Origin: Tritrichomonas musculus
Lineage: Eukaryota > Parabasalia > Tritrichomonadida > Tritrichomonadidae
Length of the DNA stretch: 64,000 nt
Reading direction: 5' to 3'
NCBI GenBank assembly: GCA_039105265.1
Contig: JAPFFF010000003.1
Span: 6,758,001 to 6,822,000 of the forward strand
Shown: positions 17,695-28,613 of the stretch, in pieces
Layout of the letters: each line of letters opens with the position of its first letter
Numbering within the stretch: the stretch's first letter is position 1
Made by a program: the position numbers and the translations under genes
The notes under the pieces: model-generated
What the model saw: only the letters and a program-made list of their open reading frames with translations
Database searches by the model: none
What the model was told of the DNA's origin: nothing

Positions 17695-18421
17695 CGTAAT
17701 AATATTATTTTTCTTTAGAACCCAAAATTTTGATGAATTACTAATGATATTTGTAATAAAATGAAAGATTGTGCTTTAACTGTCGTTTACTAAAAAATGG
17801 AACTATCATTGATATGATTTAGCGGTGATTCAAAAATCGTTAAAAAAATAAGAAAATTAAAAATATATAGAGAGATAGATATATATATAAAATATTGAAG
17901 TATTATATGTGATAATAAAGCAATTAATATATTAAAAATTAAATAAATATATAATTATTGAAAATTATTTTTTAAAATTAAAGATAAAAAGCATATATCC
18001 TGGATTGTTTTTTGTAAAATAAATTCAATGTAATTTATAAAAGATTTATATCTTGATAAATATAATTTAATATTTTAATATAATTCATATTTATATTATA
18101 CTTATTATACTTATAAAATTATAATAACATATTTCATATTAATCAAAATGCATATAAGTTATTCATTTTCTAAAAATTAAAATTTCTTCACAATTAATAA
18201 AAAATCCATATATTTTTTCTATAGTTTACAAAAAAAAAAATAGTTTTAATCCAAGAAATTTTGAAAGAAATCTGACAAATTTTTTATTTTTGATTATTTT
18301 TATTTAAAATTTGAGAAGAATGGCTTTTGTTAGGAAATTCAAATTTGGTTCCAGAATTATAATTTAGCTAAATTACAATTCAACTTTTCTTTATTCGATT
18401 TTTTCTTGAATATATTAAAAA
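17695..18421. other. AT-rich upstream region of the kinase gene
   Basis: Extremely AT-rich with runs of AT dinucleotides; no gene, RNA or clear element. The last 60 bp before the kinase start are T-rich and then A-rich, but no certain promoter motif was recognised. Confidence 0.6.
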
Positions 18422-19978
18422 ATGTCTTTGTCAACCTTCATCCCTATGCGTCATGTTATTATTGAAGAGAAAAAGCCTCCCAAGATCAAGATGGTTAATC
18501 AATATCTTTTAGTCACCAAACTTGGAACTGGATATTTTTCAAAAGTCTATCTCGCATTAGCTAATGATCAGAGCTCTAGATTGAGTAGTAACTCTCACCA
18601 TAATATCAAAGAAAGCAAATCTTACTATGCAGCTAAGGCAGTTCGTGTTCATGAAAGACGTTTAGCTTCTCCAGCATCTACTAACTTAGAAAGAGAGATA
18701 AAAATTTTAAGGTCTTTAGATCATCCAAATATAATAAAGCTTCATTCGGTCATATACGCTCCGTCTATAGACATTGGCTATGTAATAATGGAATGGGCAA
18801 ATTGTGGGACACTGCAGCAAGCAATATCTAATGATTTCAAGTTTGATGAGCGCACTATAGCGTCAATATTCATTCAAATCGCCTTGGCACTTTCTTATCT
18901 CCATACAAAAGGAATTGCGCATCGTGATGTAAAGCCATCGAATATTCTACTCTTTTCTGATGGAACAGCAAAATTATCAGACTTTGGAATTTCTCATTCA
19001 TTTGGTAGTGCTGAGTCAGTTCTTGGAACTCCTTCTTATCAGGCACCTGATCTTTTTGATGAAGGAGAATATGATAATATTTCTACTTTTCATTCTGAAT
19101 CTAACAATGATAGTTTTAATGATTTATTGTTCATAGATAATATTGATGATGATTTTAGTAGTAATCATATTGGACTACAAAGCAGAAAAGGTCATATTGT
19201 TCATTCAAATAGTTATCAGCATACTACTTCCTTTAATACTACAAACCTTTTTCAGCAACAAAAGCCATGTGATGATATCTTTTCAATGAAAGAAAATTTG
19301 AAATTTGAGTATTCGAAAAATAATAATTTCACTAACAACAATTATAAGATATTTGATAGTGGTGATAATGATTTAAATAATGACGACAATAAAAATAAAA
19401 ATGAAGAAGTTAAAGAAAAAAGAATTATAGATCCTAAGAAAGGAGATGTTTGGAGTCTTGGAGTTTCATTGTATCAAGTAGCTTATGGTATTCTTCCTTA
19501 TGATGGAAAAAACTTGTATGAAATTATACGCAAAATAAATAATTCTACTCTATACATACCTCAAAACAATGGCGAAATACAATACTCACCGATGTTTGTT
19601 GATTTGATTCAGAAAATGTTAAGCAAAAATCCGGATAATAGATTATCGATGGATGAAGTAATTCAGCATCCATTCTTTAGTCGTTTTCAATTTCCTATTT
19701 CACCAGTATCTTCTAAATCAGATTCGAATTTAATTGTTATCAACAAAAGAAAGGGGATGGAAAGAATTTTATTTGACATTAAACCTTTTCAGCCTCCTCA
19801 AAATTTGCCTTCGCAAATAGTGAAAATTGATGCTATGGTTTGTCCAGAAAACTACTCTTTTTCGAATAATCTAAGGTCAGTTTCTTGCCCATCTTGGACT
19901 TATGCTTTGATAGAAGATGATCAAAGCGAAAATGATGTTAGAAATGCTCAATCTGTCAATTCTCCAGAATATGTTTAA
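18422..19978 (+). CDS. Ser/Thr protein kinase, CaMKK/LKB1-like group, with large insert
   Basis: A 518-residue protein kinase with all catalytic elements: Gly loop LGTGYFSKVY (residues 34-43), ATP-binding Lys72 in YAAKAV, alpha-C Glu in LEREIKIL, HRDVKPSN (167-174), DFG (187-189), GTPSYQAPD (202-210, with Asp in place of the usual Glu of APE) and DVWSLGVSLY (342-351). Residues about 211-338 are an Asn/Asp/Ser-rich insert between the APE position and the F-helix; related kinases have only a few residues there. The tail (about 425-518) shows no domain. The CaMKK/TOS3/LKB1-like placing rests on the ...GTP.YQAP and DVWSLGVSLY pattern and is tentative; kinase activity is well supported. Single exon; ATG follows an A-rich leader and the stop reads TAAA. 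Confidence 0.9.
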   Translation: MSLSTFIPMRHVIIEEKKPPKIKMVNQYLLVTKLGTGYFSKVYLALANDQSSRLSSNSHHNIKESKSYYAAKAVRVHERRLASPASTNLEREIKILRSLDHPNIIKLHSVIYAPSIDIGYVIMEWANCGTLQQAISNDFKFDERTIASIFIQIALALSYLHTKGIAHRDVKPSNILLFSDGTAKLSDFGISHSFGSAESVLGTPSYQAPDLFDEGEYDNISTFHSESNNDSFNDLLFIDNIDDDFSSNHIGLQSRKGHIVHSNSYQHTTSFNTTNLFQQQKPCDDIFSMKENLKFEYSKNNNFTNNNYKIFDSGDNDLNNDDNKNKNEEVKEKRIIDPKKGDVWSLGVSLYQVAYGILPYDGKNLYEIIRKINNSTLYIPQNNGEIQYSPMFVDLIQKMLSKNPDNRLSMDEVIQHPFFSRFQFPISPVSSKSDSNLIVINKRKGMERILFDIKPFQPPQNLPSQIVKIDAMVCPENYSFSNNLRSVSCPSWTYALIEDDQSENDVRNAQSVNSPEYV

Positions 19979-20145
19979 ATTCCATATATGTCTTCAAATA
20001 TTTGTTTTATAGTTAAAAATTCAAAATTCGTTAATTTTAAAAAAAAATATGTTTCGTCTATATCTCGAGTCAAATAATATATTTATGATTTATAAATCAA
20101 TATTAATATTTTATATTTTATTTATAAAATATTTTATCTGTTGTA

Positions 20146-20524
20146 CCCTTCTCCTACATAATTTCGTACAAGGGTAATTTTATAAAAGGGTAATTTATAT
20201 AGAAAAAAGTACGTTTATTTTTATAATAATACAAGAAAATGATTTATTTGGGGAAGTTCTTGAGATCGTGAAATATAAACGAAATATGTTTATATATCCT
20301 TATTAAAGAATGATTGTACAAATTTTCATCGAAATTCGTTAACCTCTATTTTCGTGATATTTAATTATGTCTTCATTAATTAAATTTCAATGCACAATCT
20401 CTTTATATTGAATTTAAAATCCAAATACTATTATACATTTATGCCAATTATAAACTAGGTTTAAAAAAAATTACCCTTTTATTCTTTAAAAATTACCCTT
20501 GTGCGAAATTATGTGGGAAAAGGG
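20146..20524. mobile_element. TA-flanked MITE, 379 bp
   Basis: Inverted ends start CCCTTYTCCYACATAATTTC and continue with matching ACAAGGGTAATTTT on both sides, about 40 bp in all with a few differences. TA flanks each end (20144-20145 and 20525-20526). No ORF. It lies just downstream of the kinase gene. Confidence 0.75.
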
Positions 20525-20860
20525 TATTCTATTATATAGGTAGGGAAAATGGTCGGGTGGTCAATTGAAAAAAGTCGGGTATTGAGCGAAAAAAGTAGAG
20601 TATGAATGGAAAAAAATAATTCTTTTTCAGAAAAAAGTAAAGTAATCTTCAGAAATATTTTCTTCTTCTTTAGAAAATATTATCTTTCTGATCTTTTTGA
20701 ATGACGAATTCATTTTTAGAAAAAGGTCCTCCTTTTTTAGAAGTATTTTTTACTTTATTAGAAAAACGTCGAACCATGAATAGAAATAGACTTGTTAAAG
20801 TCCATGGACCTGTGGACTTACAAAATTCATTCAATTTTTTTTAGCATTTTTTATTTATTC

Positions 20861-21222
20861 ACTCAAAAATATGTGAACACAAAACACAAAATCGTGTTTC
20901 TTTGATATTTTTTTGTGTTCAAGGTATTTTTGTAATCACCGTCCTTTGGCCATCTTGATACAACACTGAACACAGAAAAATATTAATGGTAAGAATGATT
21001 TTTATAATCATCAAAATCAACTTTTTGAATGATATGCTAAAAAATAAATATTAATATCTTATGCTGAAAATGTTATTAAAAAATAAAAATATAATTTTTA
21101 ATATTATCAATATTTATAATATAATAATTTATCTATAAAAACATTAAACACAGCATATTTATTGACTTATCACTCGAACACAATTTTTTTTTAAGAGTAT
21201 TTGTGTTCACACATTTTTGAGT
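20861..21222. mobile_element. Nested inverted-repeat element, about 360 bp
   Basis: Ends ACTCAAAAATATGTGAACAC and GTGTTCACACATTTTTGAGT are inverted copies. Insertion into one unit of the roughly 100-bp array is shown by the neighbouring sequence ATTCAC on both sides; the target duplication is imperfect, so exact ends are uncertain by a few bases. No ORF. Confidence 0.6.
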
Positions 21223-21266
21223 GATTCACATAATAAAAATTATTTATAATTTCTCTGAAATACACA

Positions 21267-21615
21267 GGTCCATCTGTCAGGACTTCCAAAATTCATTCAA
21301 TTTTTTTAGCATTTTATTATTTATTCACAAAATAAATGATCGAATTATTATTTCTCAGAAATAATCTGGTCCATCTGTCAGGACTTCAAAAATTCTTTCA
21401 ATTTTTTTAGCATTTTTTTTTTATTCACAAAATAAATGATCGAATTATTATTTCTCAGAAATAATCTGGTCCATCTGCCAGGACTAATAAAATTCTTTCA
21501 ATTATTTTAGCATTTTTTATTTTTTCACAAAATAAAAGAATAATAAAATTTCTTTGAAATATTTTGGTCCATCTGCCAGGATTTCCAAAATTCTTTCAAT
21601 TGTTTATGACATTTT
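21267..21615. repeat. Tandem array of four units of about 100 bp
   Basis: TCCATCTGYCAGGA starts at about 21269, 21370, 21470 and 21568, each followed by AAATTC(T/A)TTCAATT and TTTTTTAGCATTTT. A fifth, older copy starts near 20801 and was split by the nested element. The array lies wholly within the 20787-21855 element. Confidence 0.85.
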
Positions 21616-21882
21616 TTTTCATGATAAAAAACATTCAAATATAATTTACTCATATTAGTTACTACTTTTCTATTTAAATAAACAAAAAAAAAAAATTAAA
21701 TTAACAAATAAACTATAAAATATATGCATAAAATGAGTTCTTTTTTGAGATATAAAATAAAAATAAATTGACAAGGTTTGTTAGGTCCACGCCATGTCCC
21801 GAGTCCACAAAAAGTCCATGAAAAGTGCATTTGTCCCGGACTTTTAACAAGTCTAAATAGAAATAAAATTTGGGCTTTTTTA

Positions 21883-22670
21883 CAGTTGCTCCACTTTTGT
21901 AACGGAAAAATCCACTTTCGTAACAGAAAATGTAACCACCAAAATTTTCAAAATTTGTTATCACCTAACTTTTTGATTTTTTATCCACTTTCGTAACAGA
22001 ATTTTCCACTTTCGTAACAGAAAATTTTATTATTTAATTATCTTTGTTTTTAATGAGTTTTTACATTTTTAATATAATGCAAATAATTGTAGAAAACACA
22101 GTAGTTATTGGGAACAACATTTTATTTGAAATTATGGATGAAGATAATTATTGTAAATATTTTGCTAAAAAAAGAATTTTTGTTATTTTAAAAGCTTAAA
22201 ATTCCATTTCAAATGTTTTTTATTTCATCATAATAATGCAATACTGATTTTTAATTTGCTTTATCTGAAATTATAATCTAATTATTTCTTGATTTCTATC
22301 CTTTTTTTTATTTTTCATGTTTAATATTCATTTAAATTATAGTACAATTATAAAAACACGATTTTCTTCTAAAAAAAGAATTTTGAGTAAATCCATAATT
22401 ATTATTAATAACTTAATAAACCTCTTTATAAATATCATTTCTTGATTAAACTTCTCATTATGAAAGGATTTCGATAAAAAAAGAAATGAAAAATGAAAAA
22501 TATCAATTTTTAAAAATCAAAAAAAAAAAATTCTGTTACGAAAGTGGAATATTCTGTTACGAAAGTGGATAAAAAATCAAAAAGTTAGGTGATAATAAAT
22601 TTTGAAAATTTTAGTGGTTACATTTTCTGTTACGAAAGTGGATTTTTCGGTTACAAAAGTGGAACAACTG
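21883..22670. mobile_element. Mariner-like element with about 145-bp TIRs, 788 bp
   Basis: The ends (21883-22028 and 22525-22670) are long inverted copies with few differences, starting CAGTTGYTCCACTTTTGTAA and flanked by TA (21881-21882 and 22671-22672). Each TIR holds four copies of CCACTTTYGTAAC-like sequence, which may be transposase-binding sites. The roughly 500-bp middle is AT-rich with no ORF, so this is non-autonomous. Right- and left-end similarity suggests fairly recent activity. Confidence 0.9.
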
Positions 22671-22672
22671 TA

Positions 22673-23472
22673 AAAAATACCAGTTTCTCAACTATAAAAC
22701 TAAATATTATATTTTAATCGATCATCTGATTAGAAAAATTGCTTTAAATATCATTATTATTTAATTACGAATAAAAAATTTTTTGAAAAATTTTAAAATT
22801 TGAAAGAGGCATGTCAACCAAAATTCTACTCGTTAAATTTTTTTGAAAATGATAATATAAGATTTAAATGATGTATATTAAAACTTTTCCTCTTGAGCAA
22901 ACGAAAACTTCTATACAGTTTTTAGTTTTCATTCAAATCATCATTTTTAACTCAATATCTTCAATTCAAAAAGTAGATATATTCAAATTTGATATATTGA
23001 AAAATGAATTCTCTTTCATTTTTGATAAGATCAAGATTGAATGCCATTTCAATTTGAGAGAATTTTTATTGAATAGCTTTTCAATTTGAGAGATGGTTAA
23101 TTGAATATTCTTTCAATTTGAGAAGAATAAATAAGTTTTACTTATAACTTGGAAACTGAATTATCAAAAATTAATTTTATGATATAAATATACTTAGATA
23201 TTAATTATAAATTTATAAAAGTAATTATATTTGCATATCACAAAAAATTTAAAACAAATGTTTTAAAATATTTTATTTTGATTTTATAAAGTAGGTAAAA
23301 TCATTATTTGATTTTTAATAAAGAAGTATATAATTTTTATTAATCAACAAAATAAATCTCTGCTCTAATATTCTCAAATATTTATTTAAAATATAATTAT
23401 TTGAAAAAGTTCGATCGGTAAAAATAAAAATGATTTATTTCAAAATTTTTTTTACAGTAAGTTGAAATTCTA
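22673..23472. other. AT-rich stretch with a short minisatellite-like repeat
   Basis: Three imperfect copies of TTTCAATTTGAGA, about 30 bp apart, lie at 23049-23120, joined by AT-rich sequence containing ATTGAAT. The 73-codon ORF at 22868-23089 arises partly from this repeat and is not convincing as a gene. Confidence 0.55.
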
Positions 23473-23474
23473 TA

Positions 23475-25107
23475 TAGTCTTCTCAATTAACCAAGAGTAG
23501 GTCAACTAAACCGTCCCGATAAAAAAACTTATATATAGCATTATGATATTTTTTTTATGATTGAAAATATTATATAAACTATAAATTTTTTATAAAATCT
23601 TAAACATTTTTAATTTGTGTATTATTTTTTGAGATATAATGATTTTATAAATTGAATTGAGTTGATAATATTTAAAATTGAATTAAAGAGATTTTGATTT
23701 TAATATCTTAAAAAAAAAATGATATTAAAGAAAATTATTAGTTTTAAAATAATAAATTTATGTTTAATTATATAAAAAATAGGATTTTTAAAAATATTAC
23801 AAAATTTTACATATTAATTTGAAATACTGAATAAACAAGAGTAAAGTCAATAATCTTTGATTTTTATGCTAGTTATCTGATAACTATTTGACTGAAAGAG
23901 ACTTTTTTGATTTAACGTTGTTTAAAATAAAGTAAACACATTATTAATAAAAAAAATACATTTTTCTAAAAATTCAGCAGTCAAATCCAAATATAAATCG
24001 TCCATATCAATTTACTACATGTTTTCCAAATAGTATTATAATATTGCGCAAAAAATTTGGGCCAGTTTTTTAAAAATTGGATTTTAACATTTTCGTTAAT
24101 ATTATCTAAAGATTTTCAATATCTTATTTGAAATAATTGAAGTAATACATTGATTAAATTGTATGATGTTATGAAAGGTTTTAAAAAAAAAACTATTTTT
24201 TTCTTAAAATTTATCAGTCAAAACTATTAGCCACAATTTTATGGAAATTAATACCATTTATATAATACAATAATTATATATAGTTATAAAAATTTGGGCC
24301 AGTTTTTATATAAATTAATTTGAAATTACAATAAAGCTCTCTTGAAAATTTGAAATAAATAATTTTAATTTTGAGAGGAATATTCATAAACAAATAAAAA
24401 CAAAAATTTATCAACAGATTAATGAAGATATTTAGTATAATTAGTATTTTTATGTTTATAAAACTCGAATTTAATACAATACCTTTAAAGCAAAAAAATG
24501 AGGACTTTTTATAAAATGAAAATGCTTTAAGCATTATTAGCGCATCTTGAAAAAACTTACATTGAATTTTATTTTATGATATTTTATATATATATCAAAT
24601 ATTTAAGTTTTTTTTAACAATTAAATAAAACATCGATGCACAGTTTTATGTTATATATAATATAATATAATATTATTTTAAATTATTCGGTCAATATATT
24701 TATCTATCTCTATATAATTCGAAAAATAATTAAAAAATAATAATTATATTTTTTTATTATTTTAATATTAAATAAAACTATATATTAATATTTAAAATAA
24801 ATTATATTTACATAAAACAACATTATGATTGAGATATTTTGATTTAATTGGAAATAAAAAAAATATTGAAAAAGTTCAGTTGACCTACTCTTAATTAACC
24901 TTAGACTTTATTGAGTACTCTCAGAAATTCTCTCAAAACATAAATAAAAATATATGAAAAAGTTTTCATAAATAACGACCAAAAATTATCGTTTTTTAAC
25001 GTATGATTATTTTTTGAACTTTTTCCTATAATTATTTTCAACATTATCAATTATTGAAAGATTTTCTGAGGGTACTCAATAGAGTCTAAGGTTAATTGAG
25101 AAGAGTA
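23475..25107. mobile_element. TIR element split by a 1.4-kb insertion
   Basis: The outer ends are TAGTCTTCTCAATTAACC (left) and its near complement (right), flanked by TA. The inner TIR, TTAGACTYTATTGAGTAC, is found only beyond the insertion (24901 onward) and again inverted at about 25070-25090. Removing 23493-24900 restores a continuous left TIR that matches the right one over about 50 bp. The parent element would then be about 225 bp and a near-perfect hairpin. Confidence 0.75.
23493..24892. mobile_element. TIR element with 8-bp target duplication, 1.4 kb, nested
   Basis: Ends AAGAGTAGGTCAACT and its exact complement, with the octamer AATTAACC on both sides (23485-23492 and 24893-24900), pointing to the hAT or P superfamily. 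It sits inside the left TIR of the older element 23475-25107. No ORF of note. Internally, AAATTTGGGCCAGTTTTT appears twice, about 240 bp apart, as part of a diverged tandem duplication. Confidence 0.85.
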
Positions 25108-25109
25108 TA

Positions 25110-26952
25110 AGGTTTTTAAAAAGACGGTATATAATTTTACAGTAAAATGAAATGAATTTATCATAAGTTTTATAAATCCTCTAAAAATCATATTTTGAGC
25201 ACTAATTATAATTTATTTTTTCAATGAACTATCAATTGAATTGAAAGTATAATATTAGTGTATATTGAAACGTATAAAAGAAAATTCCAATATAATTATT
25301 AAAATGGCTGTTTTATTTTGATTAAAAAATGAAATATAATTAGTATCACAGCTATTTGAAAATAAGACGTTTTATGTTTAGATATTTAAAGAACGTATAG
25401 AGTAATCATAAAAACCATTAGTAATTTGTTAATATTATTACGTTATAAATGTAAAGAATCTTGGATCTTATATTTCTATAGAGTGGATAAAATAAAAAAT
25501 CAAAATTGATGTTTTTTACCTAAAAACTATTAATTTTTATTGTACAAACTAAATAATTGGATTCCAGAGATCATAAATACATTCTTCTTTTTTATATTAA
25601 TCTTTTATAATTGGACTTATCTTATTTTCTACTTTCACTTTTTGAGAGCTTTTTTTTGGTTGATATGCATCTAATTTGAATGAAAAAAATATTTGAAATG
25701 CATATATTTTCCCTTACCTATAAAGATATTTTTTTCTAAAATTTTTTACTGCACATAATATGCGTAATACATATATTTACGGCTTCATTTTTGGACCAAG
25801 ATGAGTAAAAAGTTGGTCCATTTTTTTGTGAGAAAAACGATCAAAATTTTCAAAATTCTTTTCATTGCATAAAATTTCATACATACTAAAGAAGTGAAAG
25901 CAAAAAAGAGTATAATGACATTATTTTTTAATAAATAATTTATTTTATTAAGCTCTCTTTGTTTTTTTTTTTTGGTATAAAAATGTATTTTGGACCAAAT
26001 AATCTAAGAAAGTGATTTAATGATGCGCGCAATCTAGTGTTTTAATTGATTAGTTGGTAATATAAGCATTTGCGCTTCGTTTGATTCATCTTTTTGAACA
26101 AGATATTTAAAAAATATTTTACATTTTCTATAAACTTAATTAGCTTAGTAATTATATAAGCAAGCCAGTACTTCTAATATTTTAGGCAAATAATAAATAC
26201 TTGCGCAAATATAAATCTTTCGAAAATGATTCTTTTTAATAAAATTTTATATTTATTATTAGCATATGAATTTGTATTCAAATTTTTGAATACTTTTATA
26301 CTAAAATATATCAGAATATTTTGGACCAAAGAAAAAAGATTTTTTGGACCATGTAAACTTATTAAAATAGCATGTAAAGCATTCAAAAACTGGGAAATCG
26401 GTTTTTTTGGACCAAAATGTAAAACTATTTAGACCAGGCGAATTTTTTTTAGACCAAGGCGAAATTTTGACGAAAAAAATGTAAATTTTCTAGCAATTTT
26501 TTGAGAATTTTTAGTTTGGTAACTTTGAAAAAATAGTTCAAAAAGTTATTCAAAAAAATAAAATTTTAGAGGAAAAAAAATTTTAATTTTAAATGAAAAA
26601 AAAAGAAAAAAATATATGATTTCATTTTCATTTTTTTTGGGTAAAAATTTACAAAATTTTAATAAGGTCCAATGGACCAAAAAAATAGTCCGTCCAAAGG
26701 TCCAAAAAATAATATATGATATATTATTAAAATACACTATTATTACACTTTATTTTAACATTTAAATCTTTATATTTTCTTATTTATTTTTTGTGAAAAC
26801 TCATTGAATTTTTACTTTTGAATTTTAGACTTTTTGTCCGTCCTCCCTTAAATAATTATATAATACGCAAGCTATAAACAGTCTTTTTAAGCTGTCACTT
26901 TTTTTGGATAATTTTGGATAATTTTTTTGACCTAAGGATAAAAATTCCGCAC
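25110..26952. other. AT-rich stretch containing a GGACCA motif cluster
   Basis: No gene supported. Between 25785 and 26705 the motif TTTGGACCA, or its complement TGGTCCA, occurs about ten times in both orientations, with variants TTTAGACCA. The two outer groups (25785-25830 and 26660-26705) face each other, as in subterminal repeats of a DNA transposon, but I could not define ends or a target duplication. ORFs at 26174-26737 come from this repetitive sequence. Confidence 0.5.
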
Positions 26953-26956
26953 TTAA

Positions 26957-27051
26957 AGTGCGTCCACAATTAAGAAAGTATTTTTTGAATAAGCTCATAG
27001 AAATATTGAATGAGTTTTCACAATTTTAGCTTTCCTAATAGTGGACACACT
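26957..27051. mobile_element. Very short TTAA-flanked MITE, 95 bp
   Basis: Ends AGTGCGTCCACAATTAAGAA and, inverted, AGTGTGTCCACTATTAGGAA, flanked by TTAA at 26953-26956 and 27052-27055. Almost the entire element is inverted repeat. Confidence 0.65.
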
Positions 27052-27225
27052 TTAATTTTGCGAGAGTAGAAATTTTCTAAAAAATGGAGAGAATGATATT
27101 AAAGAAAAACTAATAAGAAAATATTTATATTAAAAAAGAAAAATAAAAGCTAAAAATAAGAAAGCTGAGTATATGTGTAAAAATTTAAGAAATATCGAAT
27201 GATTATTAAGAAAATTGTTAAAATT

Positions 27226-27390
27226 GAGAATCCTCGCTACGCTGCGGTTTGTAGAATCAACGCATAATGGGCTACGCGCCCATTCGTCCAATATTTTTGC
27301 GGAGTTGAGGCTCCGCAAAAATATTGGTCGCTCCCTTTCGGGCCAGCCCTCCGGGTGTCAGCCCTTCGTTCGCTCGAGTTTTGGTTCCTT
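27226..27390. repeat. GC-rich island of perfect hairpins
   Basis: A sharp rise in GC in otherwise AT-only DNA. It contains a 17-bp perfect stem CCAATATTTTTGCGGAG (27288-27304) with its complement at 27311-27327 and a 6-base loop, and a 7-bp stem AATGGGC/GCCCATT (27266-27284). GC-rich fragments with CCCTTTCGGG, CCCTCCGGG and CGTTCGCTCGAG follow. No ORF or RNA family was recognised. Flanking sequence shows no clear target duplication. Confidence 0.6.
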
Positions 27391-27700
27391 GTTGTGTTCT
27401 GGAAATGAAATAGCTCTTTTTTGATAGATTTTTTTGCTTGGACTTTTACTAAAATTTTCATTCAATTTTCAATCAACTTTGCTGTCAGCAAATTGCTGAT
27501 TCAGCAATTCTCGAAATTTACCAAAGTGAGAGTAAAAAGAATAAGAATATAAGCAATAGTATTTAAATATTATTTATTTTATTATTATTAAAATGAGAAT
27601 TTACATTCTTTTTATATATTTAAATGAAAATATCACAAATAATTATTGTGAAAAAAGACAATTGAACTTCCATAATTAACACATAACAATCCAAACATCA

Positions 27701-27886
27701 TCAATGCATTTCATCTGTAGAGTATTGAGAGGAAACTTTGAATTCTTTGAATTCCGTTAATTCTGCTTTAAAGTAAGTATATTCCCTAGAAATTGCAGGA
27801 TAATAGATGGCTGTAAAGTATAGAAACAATAAATCATGGATTTTCCTTCTTTTTTGAACGAATCTTTTTTTTAGCCATTCCATCAT
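27701..27886 (-). CDS. Possible small protein, 61 residues
   Basis: Starts ATG at 27884-27886 and encodes a basic N-terminus (KKRFVQKRRK), a short hydrophobic/aromatic stretch and an acidic-polar C-terminus. Amino-acid use is more protein-like than in the AT-only ORFs of this window, and it lies on the same strand 350 bp beyond SmD3. No family recognised; it may be chance. Confidence 0.3.
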   Translation of the reverse strand: MMEWLKKRFVQKRRKIHDLLFLYFTAIYYPAISREYTYFKAELTEFKEFKVSSQYSTDEMH

Positions 27887-28238
27887 TTCAAAACTTCAAA
27901 AATATCATATAATTAAATGTAAATATTATAGAAATGTAATTAAAGAAAGATTATAATCAATAATTAAAGCATTTAATATTATTTTTACAAAAGAATTATC
28001 TTTCACATTTGAATCCTCTAAATAAGAGTATATATAATATACAATATGGAATATAGTTAAATATTAATAATGGGAAAAAAAAAAGAAATTCATAATTTAT
28101 ACAAACAAATATTAAATTGTTAAAATATACAATCAATTATTTAACTAATAATTTCAAATATATACTGGTTTTGGTTTAAATTCTATAATGACTTACAAAA
28201 CATTATAATGGTAAAATTATTTGAATTAAAAACAATAT

Positions 28239-28613
28239 TTATTGTTGATTTTGTGGTTGATGATTATGCTCAGGTAAATTCCCATTTGGCCTCTTAGCCT
28301 TCATATATCCTCTCTTAAGTTTTCCAGAATATTTATTTGGTTTATCATTTGATTCTGTTGTTTGAAATAAGCGAGAATTGGAAAACAATTCTGGTACGTT
28401 TATATATAATATATTTGAGCCACGTAAATAAACCGATTGAATTTCTTCTTTTTCACCATTTGTTGGTATGTGTACAACATCATTGAGCCAACAGTTCATA
28501 TTATCTTCAATAAGATTTAAAACACCACTGTATTTATCACCACTAACAAGTTGAACTGTAATTTCGAATCCTGTTGCTTCATGAAGAAGTTTAATTGGAA
28601 TACTGTTAGACAT
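28239..28613 (-). CDS. SNRPD3: Small nuclear ribonucleoprotein SmD3
   Basis: A 124-residue Sm-fold protein, near the usual length of SmD3 (126 in human). Sm1 is visible in IPIKLLHEATGFEITVQLVSG, followed by EDNMNCWLNDV, which matches the SmD3-specific EDNMNC. Sm2 is VYLRGSNILYINVPELF, equivalent to the VYIRGS.I.F..LP of other SmD3 proteins; RG is the RNA-contacting pair. The C-terminal tail is Lys/Gln/Asn-rich and lacks the Arg-Gly repeats of animal SmD3. It forms part of the heptameric ring on U1, U2, U4 and U5 snRNAs in the nucleus, so this genome keeps a spliceosome even though every gene in view is a single exon. ATG at 28611-28613; stop reads TAAA. Confidence 0.95.
   Translation of the reverse strand: MSNSIPIKLLHEATGFEITVQLVSGDKYSGVLNLIEDNMNCWLNDVVHIPTNGEKEEIQSVYLRGSNILYINVPELFSNSRLFQTTESNDKPNKYSGKLKRGYMKAKRPNGNLPEHNHQPQNQQ

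Larger units (their letters stand above)
20787..21855. mobile_element. TIR element with 8-bp target duplication, 1.07 kb
   Basis: Ends are TAGACTTGTTAAAGTCC and its near-exact complement (one extra A at the right end). The octamer AATAGAAA is repeated directly outside both ends (20779-20786 and 21856-21863), as in hAT or P elements. No coding capacity. It contains a nested inverted-repeat element and a tandem array of roughly 100-bp units. Confidence 0.85.

Noticed and set aside
27130-27461. Small ORFs across the GC-rich hairpin island on both strands
   Set aside because: They overlap each other in opposite directions and are translations of palindromes; no conserved feature.
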